Program-made: the position numbers and the translations under genes
Part shown: positions 1-6,753 of the stretch, in pieces
Layout: every line of letters starts with the position of its first letter
Numbering within the stretch: position 1 is the first letter of the stretch
DNA from: Ruminococcus sp.
GTDB lineage: Bacteria > Bacillota > Clostridia > Oscillospirales > Ruminococcaceae
Direction of reading: 5' to 3'
Length of the DNA: 45,388 nucleotides
Assembly: GCA_024697545.1 (NCBI GenBank)
Contig: JAILFN010000089.1
Span: 1 to 45,388 of the forward strand
Notes under the pieces: model-generated
Told to the model about the DNA's origin: nothing
Seen by the model: the letters and a program-made list of their open reading frames with translations, nothing else
The model's database searches: none

Positions 1-281
1 TAGTTCTCAGCGTCATCGCAATGAACATCGACCGCCTGGCGGCGATGCTTTTGCGCTTCTTACAAATAGTGATAAATACTCGCTTCTCATATCGCCAGCC
101 GGTATGCCGTGGATTTTAGAGGCTTGTTGAGGAGAGACTATTTATTATATCATTTATATTATCAAATGTCAATCAGAAAACACAAGTCACTTAGTGTTTA
201 GAAAGCCCTTCTTTTCGGCGGCAGCGTCTGCGTAAGAAGTTTTGAAAAAACATCGGATATTGAGTTTGTTATCTGTATAGA
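1..281. other. Gene-free left edge
   Basis: No convincing gene is seen here. A near-palindrome lies at 26-47 (CATCG, CCGCC against GGCGG, CGATG with one bulged A). A 25-codon minus-strand frame at 13-90 starts with ATG but has no ribosome binding site. The stretch around 140-250 is AT-rich. It adjoins the integrase remnant and is probably debris of the same mobile element, but that is inference. Confidence 0.4.
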
Positions 282-527
282 TATGGCATCACAGAGCCCA
301 AAACCAAGAAAAGCAACCGCTCCATGAAACCGCCTGATTTTCTTTGTGAGGAGATGCAGGAGTATTTCAGTACGCTCTACGACCGGAAGCCCGACGAGCG
401 TATCTTACCCATATCCAAGAGCTATCTGCATCACGAAGCTGTGGCTATCGCTGACCGTGTGGGATATGAGAGCATCGAGATCACTTACAGCTGCTGTCCA
501 CCATACAGCTTATCGGGGCAACTCTGA
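282..527 (+). pseudogene. Tyrosine recombinase (Tn916-type integrase) remnant, internally deleted
   Basis: The frame is open from a stop at 261-263; recognisable integrase sequence begins near 282 (ITEPKTKKSNRS, then PDFLCEEMQEY, then KPDERILPISKSYLHHE). It then jumps directly to AVAIADRVGYESIEITY, which in intact Tn916-type integrases lies about 40 residues further on. The missing piece contains the catalytic HxxR box. The later box histidine is replaced by Tyr (GYES for GHES), and the tyrosine nucleophile region has become unrelated sequence ending at 527. The N-terminal arm-binding and core-binding domains are also missing. Family assignment comes from recalled family motifs. The protein cannot be active, so this marks an old integration of a conjugative element or phage. 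An ATG at 324 exists but is internal to the old gene. Confidence 0.8.
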
Positions 528-568
528 ATGGTCTGAAAGGAGACAGAGGAAGACCCACGAAAGAGAAA

Positions 569-612
569 TGACCGCCCTTGACGCACCTGTTGGCGCAGAG
601 GTCGGGCAGTCA
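569..612 (-). terminator. Possible terminator of the small-protein operon
   Basis: The arms at 569-577 and 604-612 pair with one mismatch (TGACCGCCC against GGGCAGTCA), and an inner ACCT/AGGT pair is present. On the minus strand the hairpin is followed by a T-rich tail (TTTCTCTTTC). It lies 22 bases beyond the stop of the gene at 635. Confidence 0.45.
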
Positions 613-634
613 TCAGCTGTAATACTTTCAACAT

Positions 635-889
635 TTATTTTTTCTTTGGTTTGTAGAAATAGCCAACATCATTTCCACTTGGACGCTTAACTAACGTCTT
701 ACCTTGTTCAGGACAACGCATAGTTGCGCTATTATTCCGATTTCGTGTGAGTTGTATATTTGTTGATTCTCCAGGGGCTAATCCAGAATAGATAGAGCCG
801 AAAAATCCAACAGCACTATCTATTGATGAAGGCAGATTAGAATTATTCTTGCCAGCATCTGGCAGCATCTTATTGTTTTTTGTACCCAT
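635..889 (-). CDS. Small protein of unknown function (84 aa), second gene of scar operon
   Basis: I do not recognise this protein. It is hydrophilic and basic, rich in Asn and Ser in its first half, with no membrane segment, and ends in a Lys-rich tail (FYKPKKK). One central Cys sits in MRCPEQGKT. The start is well supported: AAAGGAG lies about 6 bases before the ATG on the minus strand. It lies 29 bases downstream of the 76-residue gene and has no visible promoter of its own, so the two are probably cotranscribed. The region is clearly more AT-rich than the chromosome to its right and sits beside an integrase remnant, which suggests cargo of a mobile element. Role unknown; a defence, toxin or regulatory role would be guesswork. 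Confidence 0.7.
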   Translation of the reverse strand: MGTKNNKMLPDAGKNNSNLPSSIDSAVGFFGSIYSGLAPGESTNIQLTRNRNNSATMRCPEQGKTLVKRPSGNDVGYFYKPKKK

Positions 890-918
890 ATTAAACTCCT
901 TTCATATTATTATTTGGA

Positions 919-1149
919 TTACCATTTCTTTCTTAAGAGCATTTGATTGCCAATAGATTCAACTTCATCCCAACCAGCGTCCCTTGCATTTTTAGCTACG
1001 GAATCCTTTACAGAATCGACAACTCTTGTTTTTTTATCGTTGCTATTCTCTTGGTTATATAATCCAAGAACTTGAGTAGGACTTAAAATAACAGCAGGTT
1101 CATTTTGACTTCGATCAGCTGGATCAGGCATAACAAATCTTCGTGGCAT
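919..1149 (-). CDS. Small protein of unknown function (76 aa), first gene of scar operon
   Basis: I do not recognise this protein. It begins MPRRFVMPDPADRSQ, is charged and soluble-looking, and ends in a short segment (AKNARDAGWDEVESIGNQ) that could form a helix. The upstream ATG at 1209 is rejected because it lies inside the operator and has no ribosome binding site. The ATG at 1149 has GAAGGTG six bases before it. The gene follows a perfect-spacing sigma-A promoter (1228-1256) and a palindromic operator, so expression looks tightly controlled. With the 84-residue gene behind it, it forms a two-gene operon, probably foreign by base composition and by the neighbouring integrase remnant. Confidence 0.7.
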   Translation of the reverse strand: MPRRFVMPDPADRSQNEPAVILSPTQVLGLYNQENSNDKKTRVVDSVKDSVAKNARDAGWDEVESIGNQMLLRKKW

Positions 1150-1188
1150 AGTCAACACCTTCTTTCTTAAATCAAGCTTACGGTTTTC

Positions 1189-1216
1189 AATGTGTACTTT
1201 GGTACACATTGTGTAC
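1189..1216. promoter_or_regulatory. Palindromic operator between promoter and small-protein operon
   Basis: The arms AATGTGTAC (1189-1197) and GTACACATT (1202-1210) form a perfect 9-base inverted repeat with a 4-base spacer. A third GTGTAC half-site follows at 1211-1216. The site lies just downstream of the expected transcription start of the minus-strand promoter, where a bound repressor would block RNA polymerase. As RNA it could also form a hairpin in the leader. No cognate regulator is visible in the window. Confidence 0.6.
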
Positions 1217-1227
1217 TTGTGAAATAC

Positions 1228-1256
1228 ATTGTACCACGTTTATTATATGATGTCAA
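1228..1256 (-). promoter_or_regulatory. Sigma-A promoter of small-protein operon
   Basis: On the minus strand TTGACA (1256-1251) and TACAAT (1233-1228) are separated by exactly 17 bases, with a TGG extended -10. The leader to the ATG at 1149 is about 70 bases and contains the operator. Confidence 0.8.
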
Positions 1257-1567
1257 GATTAAAATGGAAATATTGTAAGTATACACAGGTTATCAATCAA
1301 ATTATTATATATAATTGACATGAGTTGTGAAAGCCTAATGTTTTATGTGTTGATTAGAGCTTATATATAGGTACTGAAAGTATAGCTTAACAAGAAGTTT
1401 ATGCTCAGCAGAAATAAAGATACTCTGTGCTGGGACTTCAAAGGTGAGCGTTCTCCCGACTATGCAGACCCACCCCGCCTGTGCTTGAAGCGATGGAAGC
1501 CCTCAAAAACCGTGATCCCGCCGATCACGATCAGGCTCACGGATATGATATCAGATACATCATTTCA
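1257..1567. other. Intergenic scar junction between mobile DNA and ktrB
   Basis: No supported gene. 1260-1400 is AT-rich. Directly beyond the two tandem stop codons of ktrB, in the same minus-strand frame, 34 codons stay open (1463-1564). They encode a short hydrophobic stretch (SLIVIGGITVFEGF) and a basic end (HRFKHRRGG). It may be a relic of a displaced neighbour gene. The base-composition change near 1400 suggests the junction of the inserted DNA, but I cannot place an attachment site. Confidence 0.35.
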
Positions 1568-2911
1568 TCAGCCGACGGATATCTTTTCGAGAGGCATTTT
1601 GACTTTGCTGCTTTCAGCGGAGGATACCGCGGCATATATGAGCGTAAGGCCTCCGACTCTGCCGAAGAACATAAGGAACATGAGGATAAGCTTTGAGAGC
1701 ATCGAAAGGGAAGTCGTTATCCCGAGCGTCAGCCCCGCAGTACCTATCGCCGAGCCTGTCTCGAACAGGCAGGTCAGCAGCGGAAGGTCTTCCGTCCTGC
1801 TTATCACCATGCCGCCCGTCGCGAACAGCACGAGGTACATGAAGAGTATAGCGCCCGCATTGCGTACCGCGTCCTCGGGGACTCTTCTCTTGAACACCTG
1901 AACGTCGTTGCGGCGGCTGAATACCGTGATGGCTGATAGGAACAGCACCGCAAATGTGGCGGTCTTCATGCCTCCCGCGGTAGACCCCGGCGAGCCGCCT
2001 ATCAGCATAAGTACGATCATTATGAGCGTTCCCGATTCGTTCATCTCGGCAAGGTCCTGGCTGTTGAAGCCCGCCGTCCTTGCCGTTACCGACTGGAACG
2101 CAGAGCTCAGCAGTCTTTCCTTGATGCCGAGGTCGCTGTACTCATACAGGAAGAAATACACCGCGGGGAGAAGGATAAGCAACAGCGAGGTGAATATCAC
2201 CACCTTGCTCTGAAGCGAATACTTGATGAACCTTAGCTTGTGCGTGCCGATATCATGCCAGGTCATGAAGCCTATACCGCCCACGATTATCAGCAGCATT
2301 ATCACGATGTTCAGGTATGCGTGGCTGCTGTAGGTCGTAAGCGAGGAAAAGGGTTCGCGCACGCCCATGAGGTCGAAGCCCGCGTTGCAGAATGCGGATA
2401 TCGAGTGGAAAAGCGAATAGCCGATGCCCTTGATCACGCCGAAATCCTTGATGAACACGGGAGCCAGCAGTGCCGCGCCCGTCAGCTCGATGATGGCAGA
2501 GGTCTTGAGTATGAACCCCGTGAACCTCACGATGCCGCCGACCTGCGGTGCTGAGATGGATTCCTGCATAGTGCTTCGCTGTGCAAAGCCTATCTTCCTG
2601 CCGGAAGCCCGCATTATCGCCAGACCTATCGTTATAACGCCCATTCCGCCTATCTGTATCAGCGTGATGATGACGCACTTTCCGAACAGTGACCAGTAGG
2701 TAGCGGTGTCCCTGACGACAAGCCCCGTAACGCAGGTCGCAGAGACCGCCGTGAACATACAGTCTGCAAATGGGGTTACAGTCCTGCTCTGCGATGATAT
2801 CGGCAGCATAAGAAGCAGCGTGCCGAGCATTATCAGCGCAAAAAAGCTGCCTATTATGATCTGAAAGGAGGTTTTTCCTTTACGGGTTTTTTCTTTGATC
2901 TTTTTAATCAT
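1568..2911 (-). CDS. ktrB: KtrB/TrkH-family potassium uptake membrane subunit
   Basis: Channel subunit of a Ktr potassium transporter in the cytoplasmic membrane (447 aa, usual family length). The four pore loops each keep the selectivity-filter glycine: TCVTGL, FCNAGF, TARTAGF and GTAGLT. The C-terminus (MPLEKISVG) matches the typical KtrB ending. The start at 2911 is chosen because CGAGGTG lies a few bases before it; the ATG at 2941 has no site. A consensus promoter lies about 150 bases upstream. The regulatory partner KtrA (an RCK/TrkA protein), often encoded next to ktrB, is absent on both sides, so it is either elsewhere or was lost when the mobile DNA inserted downstream. Confidence 0.93.
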   Translation of the reverse strand: MIKKIKEKTRKGKTSFQIIIGSFFALIMLGTLLLMLPISSQSRTVTPFADCMFTAVSATCVTGLVVRDTATYWSLFGKCVIITLIQIGGMGVITIGLAIMRASGRKIGFAQRSTMQESISAPQVGGIVRFTGFILKTSAIIELTGAALLAPVFIKDFGVIKGIGYSLFHSISAFCNAGFDLMGVREPFSSLTTYSSHAYLNIVIMLLIIVGGIGFMTWHDIGTHKLRFIKYSLQSKVVIFTSLLLILLPAVYFFLYEYSDLGIKERLLSSAFQSVTARTAGFNSQDLAEMNESGTLIMIVLMLIGGSPGSTAGGMKTATFAVLFLSAITVFSRRNDVQVFKRRVPEDAVRNAGAILFMYLVLFATGGMVISRTEDLPLLTCLFETGSAIGTAGLTLGITTSLSMLSKLILMFLMFFGRVGGLTLIYAAVSSAESSKVKMPLEKISVG

Positions 2912-3073
2912 GATGCACCTCGAAATCACAGTAAACGACAAAATGCTTTGCCGTTCGCTGTCGGTCGATACGCTTAGGGGACGTGCGGCGGCACGCGGAT
3001 ATGCGAGACCGTTAAAGTAATACTATTTTCGATGTCAGATCTGTTTTGACATTGAATAAACAAATACCTAATA

Positions 3074-3103
3074 ATTATACCACGCCGTCCCTAGTTTTGT
3101 CAA
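3074..3103 (-). promoter_or_regulatory. Promoter of ktrB
   Basis: Minus-strand TTGACA (3103-3098), 18-base spacer, TATAAT (3079-3074), with a TGG extended -10. It leaves a leader of about 155 bases before the ktrB ATG, in which I could not recognise a riboswitch. Confidence 0.8.
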
Positions 3104-3121
3104 TCTGTTTTTTGTGAAAGC

Positions 3122-3147
3122 AAAAAGGACGGCTGATACCGTCCTTT
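3122..3147 (-). terminator. Terminator of nitroreductase gene
   Basis: A perfect 9-base stem AAAGGACGG/CCGTCCTTT around a 6-base loop, continuing into a T run on the minus strand. It lies 38 bases after the nitroreductase stop and just before the ktrB promoter. Confidence 0.85.
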
Positions 3148-3184
3148 GAGGTCTGATATTTATACGGGTGCGGGCTCGTCTTCG

Positions 3185-3712
3185 TTATTCTGCCCAGACA
3201 AGTCTTCCGTCACGCCGCGGTGCGGCAGCGGGGAGCTCTCCTGCGGCGTAGCCGACTGCACAGTGTCCTATGCCTTCCCATTCGCCCTCGACGCCCAGCT
3301 CCCTGAGAAGAGCTTTGTACTCATCGGTATCGAACTCCTCTTTCGCGCGGTGTATCCAGATACTCCCGAGCCCGAGCGAGTGCGCTGCAAGCATAAGGTT
3401 GCCCATAACAAGGCTGCCGTCGTACATATATGTGCCGCAGTTTTTGTCAGCAAGCACTATGAGTATCACGGGAGCGCCGTAGAACGGGTCGAAGCCCTCG
3501 TCCCAACCGCCGATCCTGCGGTTCATATCGGATATCCTGTCGCGAAGCTCCTTGTTCGTCACAGCTATTATCATGGCAGCCTGTTTGCCCCTGCCGTTAG
3601 CTGCATACAGCCCCGCCTCGGCGATCTGTTCGATTTCGGTCTTTGCGGGCATATCGGGCTTGAAGCTCCTGACGCTGCGTCTTTCTTTCATTGCCTTGAT
3701 GATCTCGTTCAT
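3185..3712 (-). CDS. Nitroreductase-family flavoprotein
   Basis: FMN-dependent NAD(P)H oxidoreductase of the nitroreductase family, cytoplasmic; the physiological substrate is unknown. It has 175 residues, near the usual size. Family signs are the N-terminal RRSVRSFKPD motif that contacts FMN, the AGLYAANGRGKQ segment, the YDGSLVMGNLMLAAHSLGLG helix and a closing GYAAGE. The start at 3712 is preceded by GGAGGT at 7 bases; the ATG ten codons earlier lacks one. It is a single-gene transcript with its own consensus promoter and terminator. The substrate range of such proteins cannot be told from sequence. Confidence 0.9.
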   Translation of the reverse strand: MNEIIKAMKERRSVRSFKPDMPAKTEIEQIAEAGLYAANGRGKQAAMIIAVTNKELRDRISDMNRRIGGWDEGFDPFYGAPVILIVLADKNCGTYMYDGSLVMGNLMLAAHSLGLGSIWIHRAKEEFDTDEYKALLRELGVEGEWEGIGHCAVGYAAGELPAAAPRRDGRLVWAE

Positions 3713-3754
3713 GGTCTGTACCTCCGTTCGGTCGATTGTCAAAACCTTTGTACC

Positions 3755-3783
3755 ATTATATCACACCGGACATTGGTTGTCAA
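3755..3783 (-). promoter_or_regulatory. Promoter of nitroreductase gene
   Basis: Minus-strand TTGACA (3783-3778), 17-base spacer, TATAAT (3760-3755), with a TGA extended -10. Confidence 0.85.
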
Positions 3784-3846
3784 TCGCTTTTGACATTCGT
3801 CAAGCTTTGCGTAAAAAAGCAGAGAGGGGAGAGACGCGGCAGCAGC

Positions 3847-3876
3847 AAAAGACCGCCCATTTTAACGAGCGGTCTT
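3847..3876 (-). terminator. Terminator of NlpC/P60 gene
   Basis: Stem AAGACCGC/GCGGTCTT followed by TTTTGC on the minus strand, directly after the stop codon at 3880. Confidence 0.8.
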
Positions 3877-3879
3877 GTT

Positions 3880-4653
3880 TTAGCGGATTATTCTTCTCAC
3901 GGTATCGACGTGGTAGTATTTAAGCTGAGAGATCGGCTCTACCTTGATGCCGTCATAGCTGTTCATGGCGTGTACCATCTTGCCGCCGCCGAGGTAAAGC
4001 GCGACGTGCGAGCAATAGTTGAGCACGATGATATCGCCTGGTTCAGCGTCCCTGAGCTTTACGCCCTTGCCCTCGTGCGACTGCGATACGGTGCTGTGCG
4101 CCATGTAATAGCCTATCTGCTCGTAGCACTGCATGGTAAGCCCCGAGCAGTCTGTGCAGCGGTATCCCGCCGCGCCGTAGGAGTAGCTGCCGCCGTTCAT
4201 CGAGCGTCCGTATTCTGTAACGATACGCTGCTTTGCGTAGATCTCATCCTCCCATTCGCAGCCTGCATACTCGGGAATGTAATACCCCGCGTATATGCCG
4301 CCCGTGAGCTTTATGTATGCGGCGGTGTCCTCGTCCTGACCCTTCCTGAGCAGATTGCCGTTTGCCTTGGCGGGCTTGCCCGATACAAAAAAAGGCTTGT
4401 CGGTCCTGAGCTTTGCGCTCTTGATGCCCTTTGAAGTCTTTTTGAAGAGCTTGACGTTTTTGGAAACGCGGTAGTAGCGGTCGCTGACGACAGGTGCCTT
4501 CTTCTTTTTCTTTGAGATGCTCTGTACCGCCGAGCTTTCGGTGTGTGTGCTGTCGGCGCTTGCGGTGAAGCTTCCGCCGACGGGCGCTGCTGCGATGATA
4601 AAGACTGCCGCGAGCGATGCTGCGCATCTTAAAATATTCATGATGTTATACAT
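3880..4653 (-). CDS. Secreted NlpC/P60 peptidoglycan hydrolase
   Basis: Likely cell-wall endopeptidase (gamma-D-glutamyl-diamino acid type), exported. The 257-residue protein starts MYNIMNILR at 4653, six bases after GGAGGG. The ATG at 4746 is rejected because it lies upstream of the promoter. Residues 1-33 are a signal peptide (hydrophobic core, ASA cleavage region). A Lys-rich linker and a basic SH3-like middle part precede the catalytic domain at about 140-257. The catalytic Cys is in RCTDCSGL (about 169), with His in CSHVALYLG (about 216) and MVHAMN (about 228). It is a single-gene transcript with its own promoter and terminator. The middle part may bind the wall; that is inference. Confidence 0.88.
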   Translation of the reverse strand: MYNIMNILRCAASLAAVFIIAAAPVGGSFTASADSTHTESSAVQSISKKKKKAPVVSDRYYRVSKNVKLFKKTSKGIKSAKLRTDKPFFVSGKPAKANGNLLRKGQDEDTAAYIKLTGGIYAGYYIPEYAGCEWEDEIYAKQRIVTEYGRSMNGGSYSYGAAGYRCTDCSGLTMQCYEQIGYYMAHSTVSQSHEGKGVKLRDAEPGDIIVLNYCSHVALYLGGGKMVHAMNSYDGIKVEPISQLKYYHVDTVRRIIR

Positions 4654-4704
4654 ATTACCCTCCGTAAATGTTTCGGTAACACTTTTTTCCTTTTCTCGTA
4701 TGGC

Positions 4705-4734
4705 ATTATAACACGGTTTGACGCGGTGTGTAAA
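4705..4734 (-). promoter_or_regulatory. Promoter of NlpC/P60 gene
   Basis: Minus-strand TTTACA (4734-4729), 18-base spacer, TATAAT (4710-4705), TGT before the -10. The leader is about 45 bases. 4740-4950, between this promoter and that of hrcA, is AT-rich and holds nothing recognisable. Confidence 0.75.
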
Positions 4735-4956
4735 GGTTTTTGCCAAAAAATTGTAGCCGTGTCGTAAATTTTGTTACCGTCTTGTAATTATTATGTAGCC
4801 AATGCACAAAATATTTTACAGATAATGGAAGAAAATTCGGTCCCTAAGTGCGTAAAAAGTCGCAATGACGAATAAAAGCTTCACGTTTGGGAAAACTGCA
4901 CAAAAGGGTGAATAGATTTTTTTGCAAGTTTGAGAGTATTTTTTTTATAAACGCTC

Positions 4957-4990
4957 TTGACAATCGGCAAAAAAAGGTATAAACTATAAT
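4957..4990 (+). promoter_or_regulatory. Promoter region of the hrcA operon
   Basis: TTGACA at 4957-4962. Two -10 candidates follow: TATAAA at 4978 (15-base spacer) and TATAAT at 4985-4990 (22-base spacer). Neither spacing is ideal, so the exact -10 is uncertain. The second one abuts the CIRCE operator. Confidence 0.6.
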
Positions 4991-5016
4991 TAGCACTCAG
5001 AGATAAAGAGTGCTAA
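4990..5016 (+). promoter_or_regulatory. CIRCE operator (HrcA binding site)
   Basis: A perfect consensus CIRCE element: TTAGCACTC (4990-4998), nine-base spacer, GAGTGCTAA (5008-5016). HrcA bound here represses the operon and is released on heat shock. An additional AGTGCTAA-like half-site occurs at 5032-5039. Confidence 0.97.
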
Positions 5017-5053
5017 CACTCAACGAAGATAAGTGCTAAAGGGGGCATAACAG

Positions 5054-6109
5054 ATGGATAGCCGCAAGCTGAAGATACTTCAGGCGGTGGTCGATGAATA
5101 TATCGTCAGCGGTGAGCCTGTCGGTTCAAAAGCTATCATGGCGCACGTCAAAGCTTCGTCCGCTACTATCCGCAACGAGATGGCTGAGCTTGAAAAGCAG
5201 GGCTACCTCGAACAGCCTCACACCTCGGCGGGCAGGATACCTACTTATAATGGTTACCGCCTTTACGTTGACACGCTGATGGAAAGAGATCAGCTTTCGG
5301 AAGAGGAAAAGAGATCCCTCGATGCGATGCTCGATGAATCGGCTACCGAGGAGGAGCTTGTAAACTCCGCGTCGCTTGCGCTGACACAGCTTACACAGTG
5401 CGCTTCCGTCGTCGCAAGCTCAACACCTAAGTTCTCGCTGATATCAAAGGTAGAGGTCATACCGACGGGCAAGCGTATGTACGTTATCCTTATGATAACC
5501 TCGAACGGCAAGATCAAAAACAAGGTATGCAGGCTGGAGTTCGACCTGACACACGAACAGCTCGAATTCTTCGACAAATACCTTGCCGAGAATTTGCAGG
5601 GTATGCCGATCGACAATGTGTCTGAGGAAATGATCGAGAAGATCCGGACGGCGATGGGCACATACATGGTGACGCTGACACCGCTTCTCGGAGAGCTTTT
5701 CAACCTTGCAAAGGAAATGACGGCGCAGGACATAAAGCTGCGCGGAGAGAAGAATCTTCTGACCTGCAAGGACTTCGATCAGGGCGAGATCATCGACTTC
5801 CTTGATAACCGAAAGGAGATCGAGAAGTTCTTCAACGACAGCTTCAGCGATCTTCAGATAAGCTTTTCGTCGGAAGGCGACAGCTTCGCGATACACAACT
5901 CGTCGATAATATCCGCACCTTTTAAAAAGGACGGCGTTACGGCGGGAAGGCTCGGGCTTATCGGTCCGATGAGGATAAACTATTCAAAGTTCATACCATA
6001 TCTCGAATACTTCTCACAGCGCATAACCACTCTTCTGAGCGAGCGCGATGAAGGTGACGAGAGATTAGAAATAGAAGAAAAGAATACAACAGAAGGAGGC
6101 AACAGCTGA
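5054..6109 (+). CDS. hrcA: Heat-inducible transcription repressor HrcA
   Basis: Repressor of class I heat-shock genes that binds CIRCE and needs GroEL to stay folded. It has 351 residues, the usual length. The N-terminal winged helix (about 1-75) contains RKLKILQAVVDEYI, EPVGSKAI and the family signature ATIRNEMAELEKQGYLEQPH followed by TSAGRIPT. The remainder is the GAF-like and inserted dimerisation domains; the C-terminal tail is acidic. The ATG follows AAAGGGGG. It is the first gene of hrcA-grpE-dnaK-dnaJ, sits directly behind the CIRCE element, and therefore regulates itself. Confidence 0.97.
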   Translation: MDSRKLKILQAVVDEYIVSGEPVGSKAIMAHVKASSATIRNEMAELEKQGYLEQPHTSAGRIPTYNGYRLYVDTLMERDQLSEEEKRSLDAMLDESATEEELVNSASLALTQLTQCASVVASSTPKFSLISKVEVIPTGKRMYVILMITSNGKIKNKVCRLEFDLTHEQLEFFDKYLAENLQGMPIDNVSEEMIEKIRTAMGTYMVTLTPLLGELFNLAKEMTAQDIKLRGEKNLLTCKDFDQGEIIDFLDNRKEIEKFFNDSFSDLQISFSSEGDSFAIHNSSIISAPFKKDGVTAGRLGLIGPMRINYSKFIPYLEYFSQRITTLLSERDEGDERLEIEEKNTTEGGNS

Positions 6110-6687
6110 TGGATACAGAAAAGGAAATGGACATTGATCTCGATAATGAGATCGAAGAGGAGATAGAAAGGGAAGCAGAGGAGCAGGCAGTTGAATCGGA
6201 AGTTACCGAGGAGACAGCCGCAGAAGAAGCTTCCGAAGAGGAGGTCTCCGCCGAGGATAAGCTCGCAGCAGAGCTTGCCGAGCAGAAGGATAAGTACCTG
6301 AGACTCATGGCGGAATACGACAACTACCGCAAGCGCACCGCAAAGGAGCAGCTTGAGACCCGCGAAAGTGCTGTGGGAGACACGGTGCTGAGCTTTATCA
6401 AGATCTTCGATAACTTTGAGCGTGCAGCCGCAGCGGAATGCACCGACGAGAACTACAAGGCGGGCGTCGAGATGATACTCAAGCAGTTCAAGGACGCTTT
6501 CGACAAGATGAAGGTAAAGATAATCGACCCGACAGGCGAACCCTTCGATCCCGCGACCGCAAACGCGGTAAGTCAGATAGAAGACCCCGAGCTGGGCGAG
6601 AACGTTGTAGCGCAGGTCTTTGAAAAGGGCGTAATGATAGGCGAGAAGGTTATCAGATACCCGATGGTGGTCGTGGCTAATCCGTAG
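6109..6687 (+). CDS. grpE: Nucleotide exchange factor GrpE
   Basis: Releases ADP from DnaK in the DnaK-DnaJ-GrpE chaperone cycle; acts as a cytoplasmic dimer. It has 192 residues. A long acidic N-terminal tail (about 1-60, Glu-rich) leads into the coiled-coil dimer helix (KDKYLRLMAEYDNYRKRTAKE), and the C-terminal beta domain carries the family hallmark GVMIGEKVIRYPMVVVA. The ATG overlaps the hrcA stop by one base (TGATG) and has GAAGGAGG ahead of it, so the two are translationally coupled. Confidence 0.97.
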   Translation: MDTEKEMDIDLDNEIEEEIEREAEEQAVESEVTEETAAEEASEEEVSAEDKLAAELAEQKDKYLRLMAEYDNYRKRTAKEQLETRESAVGDTVLSFIKIFDNFERAAAAECTDENYKAGVEMILKQFKDAFDKMKVKIIDPTGEPFDPATANAVSQIEDPELGENVVAQVFEKGVMIGEKVIRYPMVVVANP

Positions 6688-6753
6688 CGGCAGGCAGGAA
6701 ATTTAAGACAGCACACACATTGATATAAAAGATATAAAAAGGAGTAATGACTT

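Noticed and set aside
346-690. A 114-codon plus-strand frame overlapping the integrase remnant
   Set aside because: It is out of frame with the recognisable integrase sequence, lacks a ribosome binding site, and its composition is Arg/Ser-rich, as expected from a shadow frame.
1401-1901. A 166-codon plus-strand frame over the ktrB 3' end
   Set aside because: Most of it is antisense to ktrB, whose frame and pore motifs are clear. No ribosome binding site.
2912-3073. A c-di-AMP (ydaO-type) riboswitch in the 155-base ktrB leader
   Set aside because: The position is right for such a switch, but I could not find the conserved core or a plausible pseudoknot, and no terminator hairpin precedes the ATG. 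A covariance-model search would decide.
4654-4746. N-terminal extension of the NlpC/P60 protein to an ATG at 4746
   Set aside because: The promoter at 4705-4734 lies inside it and the ATG at 4653 has a good ribosome binding site followed by a signal peptide.
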